Assembly (NCBI GenBank): GCA_023427865.1 | Contig: JAEYZV010000257.1 | Location: forward strand, 1 to 5,121 | Source of the DNA: Acidobacteriota bacterium | GTDB lineage: Bacteria > Acidobacteriota > Vicinamibacteria > Vicinamibacterales > Vicinamibacteraceae | DNA: 5,121 nucleotides | Direction of reading: 5' to 3' | Shown: positions 1-5,121 of the stretch, piece after piece | How the letters are laid out: every line of letters starts with the position of its first letter | How positions within the stretch are numbered: the first letter of the stretch is position 1 | Position numbers and translations under genes: made by a program | Notes under the pieces: generated by a model | What the model saw: only the letters and a program-made list of their open reading frames with translations | What the model was told of the DNA's origin: nothing | Databases searched by the model: none

Positions 1-183
1 GGCGAAAGCCGTGCGCGGGAGTGCGGCCCGCGGCGCCCGTCCCGTCGGGCGAGGCCGACGGCTACGTACGTAGGGCGAAAGCCGTGCGCGGGAGTGCGGC
101 CCGCGGTGCTCCGGGGGCTCCGTAGCCGTCGCGGCTCCCGCGACGGCCGTCTGTCGGGCGAGGCCCGACGGCTACGTACGTAG
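1..183. repeat. Two tandem units of a palindrome-rich intergenic repeat
   Basis: Two units lie head to tail. Part A is an identical 33-base block at 1-33 and 74-106, starting GGCGAAAGCC and carrying the inverted repeat CGCGGG/CCCGCG (14-19 with 27-32, and 87-92 with 100-105). Part B, at 44-73 and 153-183, starts GTCGGGCGAGGC and ends in the perfect 12-base palindrome CTACGTACGTAG (62-73 and 172-183). The two B copies differ by one missing C in the first. The spacers between A and B differ: 10 bases in unit 1, and 46 bases in unit 2, which carries an additional hairpin. The first unit begins exactly at the window edge, so the array may continue upstream. No reading frame or transposase is visible, so a REP/MITE-like dispersed element is the best description; that class is inferred, the repeats themselves are seen directly. 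Confidence 0.85.
121..176. repeat. Nested inverted repeats in second repeat unit
   Basis: Three inverted repeats overlap here. GCCGTCGCGG (125-134) pairs perfectly with CCGCGACGGC (138-147) across a CTC loop. GTCGGGC (153-159) pairs with GCCCGAC (163-169) across a GAG loop. CGTAGCCGTC (121-130) can also pair with GACGGCTACG (167-176), which competes with both shorter hairpins. Such structure could act as an RNA or DNA hairpin, a protein target or a bidirectional transcription stop. There is no T-run next to it, so a classical intrinsic terminator is not shown. Confidence 0.7.
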
Positions 184-309
184 CCGGCGACCTATCCCCT
201 GGGTTTCTCGGTCGACCAGCCCTGACGGATTGCAGAAGTTACAGACCATGTACCGACACTGCGCGGCTTCGGCGGCGCGAATACATCTCTGAAATCCGAG
301 CCTCAGCTT

Positions 310-326
310 CTGGCAGCAGTTTTGTA
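310..326 (+). promoter_or_regulatory. Candidate sigma-54 (-24/-12) promoter
   Basis: The bases CTGGCAGC-AGTT-TTGTA match the RpoN consensus YTGGCACG-N4-TTGCW with the exact spacing: the -24 GG is at 312-313 and the -12 dinucleotide at 324-325. The mismatches are CG to GC after TGGCA, and GC to GT at the -12 element. Predicted transcription start is near 336, giving a leader of about 60 to 100 bases before the two plausible starts of the beta-helix gene. If real, expression needs an enhancer-binding protein not encoded in this window. It is a single unaided match, so chance cannot be excluded. Confidence 0.4.
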
Positions 327-407
327 CTTCTGGCGGCATCCAGCGCGTCGGCTGGTGTGTCTGGCCTCCCGAATAGGAGCCACCTCAACAACATATATGT
401 CATCGGC

Positions 408-425
408 GCGGCGCTCGTGCGCCGC
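408..425 (+). promoter_or_regulatory. GC-rich hairpin just before the ribosome binding site
   Basis: GCGGCGC (408-414) pairs perfectly with GCGCCGC (419-425) across a TCGT loop. It ends three bases before the GAGGA Shine-Dalgarno (429-433) of the GTG start at 439. In mRNA it would be a very stable 7-bp stem that could limit or protect ribosome access. If translation instead began at the ATG at 397, the hairpin would lie inside the first codons. Confidence 0.45.
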
Positions 426-438
426 TGCGAGGAACCTC

Positions 439-2403
439 GTGTCAGCACCAACACACGATCCCCATCCGCCTGCCCGCTCCGGTCGTCCCGGCATTCAGGC
501 CGCCTCGGCCCTCGTCGTCACCCTGGCCATGGCCGTGACCGTTCCTGCCGCGGTCGGCCAGCAGCAATGGCATGTCGCTCCGGGAGGCACCGGCAGCGGG
601 TCTGCTGCCGCACCGTTCGGCAAAATTCAGCAAGCCTTGCAGGCGGCCCAGCCGGGCGACACCGTCCTCGTCGCGGCAGGGACCTACGCCGAGGGACTGG
701 CAACCGTCCGTGGCGGAGTTGCAGGTGCGCCAATCACGATCAAGGCCGCGGGTGCGGCGCGCAGCGCCCTCGTGTCGCGCGCCGGGCGATTGCTGGAGGT
801 CAATCACCCCCACATCGTGATCGACGGCCTCGTGTTCGATGGCCAGTACGCGGCCACCGACGCGGTGAAGGTGTCGAGCGCTGGCGATCGCTTCGTGCTC
901 CGCAACGCCGAAGTGCGACGGAGCAGCCGTGACTGCATCGACATGGCGGCGCCCGAGGATGTGCTCATCGAGGGCACGCGCATCAACCGCTGCCTGTGGT
1001 GGAGCGGCGAGCGGGAAGACGCGCACGGCATCGCGGCCGGGGCCGTGCGCCGCCTGACGATCCGCAACGTCGAGATCGGGACGTTCTCCGGCGATGCGAT
1101 TCAGCTCGACCCGTCGCGCAGCCTTCCCGGATGGGACGACGTGCTGATCGAGGGATCGACGTTCTCACTCGCACCGCTGCCGGCGGCCGAGAACGGATTT
1201 GCCGCGGGCGTCGTTCCCGGCGAGAACGCCATCGACACGAAGACCCACGGCTCGGCGCCGCGAGCCTCGCTCGTCGTGCGCGACAGCATGGCCTATGGCT
1301 TCCGCAAGGGCCTGGTGTCGAACATGGCAGCCTTCAACATCAAGGAGAACGTCGACGCCACGTTCGATCGCGTCACCGTGCGCGATTCGCTCATCGCGTT
1401 CCGCGTGCGTGGACCGGGCGACAACGGCGGCGCCTGGGTGCACCTGCGCAACACGGTCGTGCACGACGTGTCGTACGGCATCCGGTACGAGGACTACATC
1501 GAGCAGGTCGAGGTCTCGCATGTGACCTTCGGCGGGGGCGTGGGCCAGCCGTTCAAGGATGCGAACTCCAACTGGGCCGGACTCGACGTGCGCAACACAG
1601 TGATCCTCGGCAGCGCGCTGCCGAAGGAGGCGCCGCCAGACGCCGGCAACTTCGCCGTGGCGAGCAGCGCGTTCGCCGCTGCCGGCGCCCACGATTATCG
1701 GCTCGCGGCCGGGTCGCCCGCGGTTGACAAGGGCACTCCCATCGTCGGCATCACGACGGATCGCATCGGCACCACGCGTCCGCAGGGGGCGGCACCGGAC
1801 GCGGGCGCGTACGAGCTGGTCGCGGCGCCAACCACGCCAGCCGTGACGCTGACCGGCGCTGCGCTCTCGTCCGATCCCACCAATTCGGTGCGCCTGTCGT
1901 GGACGAACGTGGCCGGCGAGACCGGCTACCAGGTGGAACGGTCGTCGGACGGCACCACGTTCGCTCGCGTGACGACGAGGTCGGCGGGCAGCACGACCTG
2001 GTACAACAAGGCGTTGAAGAGTGGCAGCAAGTACTGGTTCCGCGTCCGGGCCGTGTACGGCACGAGCACCGGCCAGTACAGCAACGTGGTGGCGGTCACC
2101 CTGGCGCCCGAGGGCAGCGTGCCGGCCGCACCGGCAAGCCTTGTCGCCAAGCGGAGCGCCTCCAAGCCGACGTCCGCCGTGGTGCTGACGTGGCAGGACT
2201 CTTCGATGAACGAGGACGGCTTCCATGTCGAGCGGTCTGCGGATGGCGTGACGTTCAGCCGCGTGTCCACGCGAGACGTGAACAGCACGTCGTATACCAA
2301 CAGCGGACTCGCGAGCGGGAAGAAGTACTGGTACCGGGTCCGTGCCTACAACAGCCTGGGCCCCGGGGCCGCTTCGGCCGTCGTGTCGATCACGACGCAG
2401 TAG
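439..2403 (+). CDS. Secreted right-handed beta-helix protein with two FN3 domains
   Basis: 654 aa. The GTG start is chosen because GAGGA lies five bases upstream; an in-frame ATG at 397 (14 residues longer) has only a distant AGGAG, and a TTG at 322 would fall inside the candidate promoter. Residues 1-40 look like a signal peptide: Arg-containing n-region, hydrophobic stretch 19-39, likely cleavage after AVG before QQQ. Residues 44-86 have the classic opening of pectate-lyase-like or PL-type beta-helix proteins: WHVAPGGTGSG, then APFGKIQQAL, PGDTV and AGTY. Irregular beta-helix coils follow to about 460 (VLIEGT, LTIRNV, LVVRDS, VHLRNT). Two fibronectin type III domains occupy about 464-556 and 562-654, with matching cores VERSSDG/VERSADG and KYWFRVRA/KYWYRVRA. 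The fold suggests polysaccharide binding or cleavage outside the cytoplasm. I cannot name catalytic residues, so lyase, epimerase or adhesin all remain possible. No C-terminal membrane anchor or PEP-CTERM-like tail is seen. Confidence 0.9.
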   Translation: MSAPTHDPHPPARSGRPGIQAASALVVTLAMAVTVPAAVGQQQWHVAPGGTGSGSAAAPFGKIQQALQAAQPGDTVLVAAGTYAEGLATVRGGVAGAPITIKAAGAARSALVSRAGRLLEVNHPHIVIDGLVFDGQYAATDAVKVSSAGDRFVLRNAEVRRSSRDCIDMAAPEDVLIEGTRINRCLWWSGEREDAHGIAAGAVRRLTIRNVEIGTFSGDAIQLDPSRSLPGWDDVLIEGSTFSLAPLPAAENGFAAGVVPGENAIDTKTHGSAPRASLVVRDSMAYGFRKGLVSNMAAFNIKENVDATFDRVTVRDSLIAFRVRGPGDNGGAWVHLRNTVVHDVSYGIRYEDYIEQVEVSHVTFGGGVGQPFKDANSNWAGLDVRNTVILGSALPKEAPPDAGNFAVASSAFAAAGAHDYRLAAGSPAVDKGTPIVGITTDRIGTTRPQGAAPDAGAYELVAAPTTPAVTLTGAALSSDPTNSVRLSWTNVAGETGYQVERSSDGTTFARVTTRSAGSTTWYNKALKSGSKYWFRVRAVYGTSTGQYSNVVAVTLAPEGSVPAAPASLVAKRSASKPTSAVVLTWQDSSMNEDGFHVERSADGVTFSRVSTRDVNSTSYTNSGLASGKKYWYRVRAYNSLGPGAASAVVSITTQ

Positions 2404-2500
2404 ACCCGCCGACCGTCGGACCGGTCGAACGGCCCCGTCGGCAGCAATTCGTACCGCCGTCGGGCCTCGCCCGCCGGGACGGAGATGTCGGGCCCTGGCT
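2404..2500. terminator. Convergent intergenic region with weak stem-loops
   Basis: This 97-base gap separates two convergent genes and should hold termination signals for both. CGGGC (2461-2465) pairs with GCCCG (2469-2473) across CTC, and GACCG (2411-2415) pairs with CGGTC (2422-2426). Both stems are only five base pairs and neither is followed by a T-run, so intrinsic termination is possible but not demonstrated; Rho-dependent termination would fit equally. Confidence 0.3.
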
Positions 2501-3559
2501 TCAGCTCTGCGAGAGCAGCAGGCGTACGAGCTCGACCTGGCGCGACACGCCGGCCTTCGCCATGGCGTGCTTGAGGTGGGTGCGGGCCGTGTTCAACGAG
2601 ATGCCGAGTTGCGCGGCCGTATCGCCGACCGTGGCTCCGTCGAGCAGCCGCGCGACGAGCCGCGCTTCGGCGCGCGTCAGCCCATAGCGCCGCTGCAGCG
2701 CGAGTTCACTGGGTTCGTGACGCACCGCCGGGTCCTCAGCCACCACAGACACGCGGGGGATGTTCAGGCCGATCGCGGGTACCGCGCGCAGCAACGGCGT
2801 CACCCGGACGCGGTACGGCGGGCGCCCTGATGGCCGCACCACGTCCAGGCAGCCACCGGGCGCACCGCCGAGGGTGTCGGCGATCAACTGCAACAGCCTG
2901 GCGGCACTCGGACCGGTGGCTGCCAACGTGCGCCGCGGTGCCGCGAGCCCATCCCCGGCGGCGCACATGCGCTCGAACACGCCGTTGGCGTGCAGCACGC
3001 GTCCACTGGCATCGAGCAGTGCCACGCCGCATCCGAGCGGCTCGGCAAGGTCGTACCACGCCGCGGACAACGCCTCGCCGATCCGGCCATGCGCCGCGAT
3101 GCGGGCCACGCGCCGGAAGTGCACCTGGACCCGCCCGAACACGTCGTGCTCACGGGTGCCGAACGCGACGTGCTCGCGGGTGCGGAACGCCCACAAGGAG
3201 AACGTGGGCACCCAACCGTCATCGACCCGTGGCCGCGACGGCATCAGCGACTCGGCCGCTCGCGTGTCCGCAGCGGCCAGTACACACAGCGCGTGATCGT
3301 GCCGCACGATCGCGGGAACCGGCGGTTGTGCGGGCTCGGCCGCTTCTGCGTCGAGCGAGACGGAACCGAGCACGATCGACGTGCGGGTGCCGGGTACGTC
3401 CGAGAAGAGCACCACACTCGTCGCGCCGACGCTGCGGCCGACCGCGTCGAGCGCCCGATTCCACGGCGCGTCGCCCAGGGCGGCGTCGTACAGGCGCGCG
3501 ATGGCCTCCTGCTCCGTGTCGTGCTCGAACGCGGACCTCGTCATGTCGACGCACGTCAT
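2501..3559 (-). CDS. LuxR-type helix-turn-helix transcriptional regulator
   Basis: 352 aa. The ATG at 3559 is chosen because GGAGAGG lies eight bases upstream on the minus strand. A GTG at 3616 (19 residues longer) has AGGAGG 14 bases away, which is too far, and an ATG at 3544 has no ribosome site. The C-terminal residues 294-352 are a LuxR/GerE DNA-binding domain: LTRAEARLVARLLDG, then the helix-turn-helix with TAAQLGIS and recognition segment SLNTARTHLKHAMAKAG at about 321-337. Residues about 178-205 (GVALLDASGRVLHAN) look like the start of a PAS-like sensory domain. The N-terminal segment RLYDAALGDAPW (22-33) is shared with many orphan regulators of this layout. There is no receiver domain with a phosphoacceptor Asp, so it is probably a one-component regulator sensing a ligand or partner. 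It is divergent from the CotH-like kinase gene, making that gene and itself the likeliest targets (inference). Confidence 0.88.
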   Translation of the reverse strand: MTCVDMTRSAFEHDTEQEAIARLYDAALGDAPWNRALDAVGRSVGATSVVLFSDVPGTRTSIVLGSVSLDAEAAEPAQPPVPAIVRHDHALCVLAAADTRAAESLMPSRPRVDDGWVPTFSLWAFRTREHVAFGTREHDVFGRVQVHFRRVARIAAHGRIGEALSAAWYDLAEPLGCGVALLDASGRVLHANGVFERMCAAGDGLAAPRRTLAATGPSAARLLQLIADTLGGAPGGCLDVVRPSGRPPYRVRVTPLLRAVPAIGLNIPRVSVVAEDPAVRHEPSELALQRRYGLTRAEARLVARLLDGATVGDTAAQLGISLNTARTHLKHAMAKAGVSRQVELVRLLLSQS

Positions 3560-3854
3560 GGCGGACGCCTCTCCACGTACATGGATGCCGCAGCCGGCCA
3601 CACCGTCCCGGCGCACGCGATTCCAGTGTTCCTCCTGATAGCACGGCCGCGGGGGCCAGGGGAACCCGGGTGTTCATCACACGTTGGTCCCCGCGCCCTG
3701 GTGCCGCCTACCTCGTTTGGGTGATGACGGGACCTGCCGCCGCACGCGACCATCGGGTGGTAGTCGTGTTCTCGACATCGAGTTCGGCAGTCCCCCGCTG
3801 CCGCTCGTCGCACCTGCCGGCGACGAAACGACTCGGTGGACCCTGGAGGCACCG
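3560..3854. promoter_or_regulatory. Divergent intergenic region between regulator and kinase genes
   Basis: These 295 bases should carry promoters for both flanking genes. Visible elements are: the near-palindrome CTCGA-CA-TCGAG at 3771-3782, a possible operator; GGAAC (3661-3665) and CGTT (3682-3685) separated by 16 bases, resembling an ECF sigma-factor promoter reading toward the kinase gene; inverted repeat TCGTCG/CGACGA (3805-3810 with 3821-3826), which could form a leader hairpin; and GGCAG/CTGCC (3786-3790 with 3798-3802). No strong sigma-70 promoter is obvious. An upstream in-frame extension of the kinase ORF back to 3684 lacks family similarity and is not taken as coding. Confidence 0.4.
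3845..3849 (+). promoter_or_regulatory. Strong Shine-Dalgarno of the kinase gene
   Basis: GGAGG lies five bases before the ATG at 3855. It fixes the start of the CotH-family gene and makes the longer in-frame option beginning at 3684 unlikely, since that start would also precede the signal peptide by 57 residues. Confidence 0.8.
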
Positions 3855-5078
3855 ATGCGATTTTCGACCCGCGCCCTTGCGACGATGCTGATGCTGACGG
3901 CGTGCGTCTCCGGCCCGGCACAGGCTCAGGCCCCGGCCGAGGACGAACGCGTTACGGCGCTCTATGAACCTGGTCGCCTTCACGAAGTACGGCTCGAGTT
4001 GCACAGCGCCGACTGGGCGCGCCTGCGTGAGAACTACCTCTCGAACACGTACTACCCGGCCGACGTGTCCTGGGATGGACACGTAATCCGCAACGTGGGG
4101 ATTCGCTCGCGCGGGTCGGGCAGCCGCGACGCGAGAAAGCCCGCGCTCAAGGTCGACTTCAACGAGTTCGTTCGCGGGCAGCGGTTCGCCGGCCTGAAGG
4201 GCTTCACGCTGGACAACTTCCGGCAGGACCCGGCGATGCTCAAGGAAACCGTCACCGCCCGCCTGTACGAGCGGATGGGCGTGACGGGCCCGCGAGCCGT
4301 ACACGCCCGCGTGTACGTCAACGGCGAGTACCTCGGTCTCTATGCCCAGGTCGAGCTCGTAGACGATGTCTTCCTCGAGTCGAGGTTCGGCGAAGACGAT
4401 GGCTACCTCTACGATTTCGAATGGGATGGCGACTACCGATTCACATGGCTCGGTGGGGACCCGCTGCGCTACGCCACGATGTTCAAGCCCGAGACCCGCG
4501 AGGACGACCCTCCCGCCCAGCTCTGGGGCACCATCACCGAGATGATCACCGCGGTGAACCGCACCTCGCTGGTCGAATGGCCGCAGATGCTCGAACGGTA
4601 CTTCGACGTCGGCCACCTGATGGCGTACCTGGCGGTCGAGTCGTTCCTTGCCGACCACGACGGGCTCGCGGGCGACTGGGGCATCAACAACTTCTATTTC
4701 TACAGGTTCGCCGAGAGCGAGCGGTTCCAGTTCATCCCGTGGGACAAGGACGTGAACTTCCGTGAGCTCGATCGGAGCGTGTACGCGGGGATGGAGGAGA
4801 ACGTGCTGCTCTCGACGGCCATGAACTACCCGCAGTTCCGCGAGGCCTACGCCGCGGCGCTTCGCCGATGCGTCGCGGTCGCCACCGAGATCGCCCCGGG
4901 CACGGGCAACGGCTGGCTCGAACTGGAGATCGTCCAGCAGGCGGCGCTGATACGGGAGGCGGCCCTCGCCGACCCGAGCAAGCCGTTCGACAACGAACGC
5001 TTCGAACAGGAAGTGGCGTGGATGTTCACGTTCGCCCAGCAGCGGCCCAGGCAGGTGGAGCGGCAGGTCGGGCGCTGA
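3855..5078 (+). CDS. CotH-family atypical protein kinase, secreted or lipoprotein
   Basis: 407 aa. The family contains the Bacillus spore-coat kinase CotH, which transfers phosphate from ATP to Ser residues of partner proteins using a minimal kinase-like fold. Residues 1-24 form an export signal. L14-T15-A16-C17 is a perfect lipobox, predicting lipidation at Cys17; AQA at 22-24 would alternatively suit signal peptidase I. Family landmarks in order: IRSRGSGSRDARKPALKVDF (83-102, with conserved basic residues), FTLDNFRQDPAMLKE (117-131), YVNGEYLGLYAQVELVD (154-170), FLADHD (264-269), then GDWGINNFYFYRF (273-285) and FIPWDKDVNF (293-302). D274 and D297 are the best candidates for the paired metal-binding or catalytic aspartates, with N278/N279 nearby. 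The gene is intact and full length for the family. No spore genes or visible substrate neighbour are present, so the target is unknown; an envelope or extracellular protein is inferred. Confidence 0.9.
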   Translation: MRFSTRALATMLMLTACVSGPAQAQAPAEDERVTALYEPGRLHEVRLELHSADWARLRENYLSNTYYPADVSWDGHVIRNVGIRSRGSGSRDARKPALKVDFNEFVRGQRFAGLKGFTLDNFRQDPAMLKETVTARLYERMGVTGPRAVHARVYVNGEYLGLYAQVELVDDVFLESRFGEDDGYLYDFEWDGDYRFTWLGGDPLRYATMFKPETREDDPPAQLWGTITEMITAVNRTSLVEWPQMLERYFDVGHLMAYLAVESFLADHDGLAGDWGINNFYFYRFAESERFQFIPWDKDVNFRELDRSVYAGMEENVLLSTAMNYPQFREAYAAALRRCVAVATEIAPGTGNGWLELEIVQQAALIREAALADPSKPFDNERFEQEVAWMFTFAQQRPRQVERQVGR

Positions 5079-5097
5079 GCGCCCGATCGTTCATTCA

Positions 5098-5113
5098 GGC
5101 CGACGGTTCGGCC
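5098..5113 (+). terminator. Stem-loop downstream of the kinase gene
   Basis: GGCCGA (5098-5103) pairs perfectly with TCGGCC (5108-5113) across a CGGT loop, starting 20 bases after the stop codon. The position suits a transcription terminator, but no T-run is visible in the eight bases left before the window ends. Confidence 0.4.
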
Positions 5114-5121
5114 GGCGCGGA

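Larger units (their letters stand above)
184..438 (+). other. Non-coding leader region upstream of the beta-helix gene
   Basis: This stretch between the repeats and the first gene holds no convincing coding sequence. Short frames on either strand show no domain and no good ribosome site. It is noticeably less GC-rich than the flanking DNA, especially from about 230 to 400, which fits a promoter region. It contains the sigma-54-like promoter at 310-326, a 12-base imperfect direct repeat (CTTCTGGCRGCA at 307-318 and 327-338), an 8-base palindrome GGTCGACC at 210-217, and a hairpin at 408-425. Confidence 0.6.

Noticed and set aside
1..183. CRISPR array
   Set aside because: There are only two repeat units, the spacers are unequal (10 and 46 bases) and themselves palindromic, and there are no cas genes.
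322..438. N-terminal extension of the beta-helix protein from TTG at 322
   Set aside because: It would put 39 non-conserved-looking residues before a normal signal peptide, lacks a ribosome site, and overlaps the candidate promoter.
239..454. Small minus-strand open frame of 71 codons in the leader region
   Set aside because: No ribosome site or recognisable domain was seen, and it overlaps the promoter and start of the beta-helix gene.
1165..2226. Long minus-strand open frame opposite the beta-helix gene (353 codons)
   Set aside because: It lies wholly inside the plus-strand gene, is rich in Arg, His and Ala with no recognisable domain, and is explained by high-GC codon bias on the opposite strand.
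1828..2400. PEP-CTERM or other C-terminal sorting signal on the beta-helix protein
   Set aside because: The protein ends directly in the last strand of the second FN3 domain, with no hydrophobic segment or basic tail.
1899..2687. Plus-strand open frame of 262 codons spanning the end of the beta-helix gene into the regulator gene
   Set aside because: It is an out-of-frame Arg/Gly-rich shadow that crosses two well-supported genes.
2830..3891. Long plus-strand open frame opposite the regulator gene (353 codons)
   Set aside because: The product is extremely Arg-rich and low in complexity, and the opposite strand encodes a clear LuxR-type regulator with a good ribosome site.
3708..4658. Minus-strand open frame of 316 codons opposite the CotH-like gene
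   Set aside because: It has no domain or signal, while the plus strand has a full set of CotH family motifs and GGAGG before its start.

Overview
This is a 5.1 kb, clearly high-GC bacterial window with three complete protein genes and no RNA genes, CRISPR array or transposase. The GC bias, the secreted beta-helix/FN3 protein, the CotH-family kinase and the intergenic palindromic repeats built around CTACGTACGTAG suggest an Acidobacteriota lineage, possibly Vicinamibacteria (Luteitalea-like). That placement is inference from style only; no marker gene is present.

Layout. Positions 1-183 hold two tandem units of a palindrome-rich intergenic repeat. Positions 184-438 are a leader region with a plausible sigma-54 (-24/-12) promoter at 310-326 and a strong hairpin at 408-425 just before a Shine-Dalgarno. 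A plus-strand gene (439-2403) encodes a secreted protein: signal peptide, right-handed parallel beta-helix, then two fibronectin type III domains. A 97-bp convergent gap follows. A minus-strand gene (2501-3559) encodes a LuxR-type HTH regulator with a PAS-like middle segment. A 295-bp divergent intergenic region separates it from a plus-strand gene (3855-5078) for a CotH-family atypical kinase with a lipoprotein-like signal peptide. A stem-loop lies 20 bases after that gene, at the window edge.

How the genes may work together. Two of the three products are predicted to leave the cytoplasm: a likely carbohydrate-active or adhesive beta-helix protein and a putative envelope kinase. The regulator sits between them, divergent from the kinase gene, so regulation of the kinase gene and of itself is the simplest hypothesis. 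Nothing in the sequence shows that the three form one pathway. I did not find a recognisable new multi-gene system. The items most worth checking are the sigma-54 promoter candidate, the repeat units with competing hairpins, and the CotH-like kinase outside a spore-former context.
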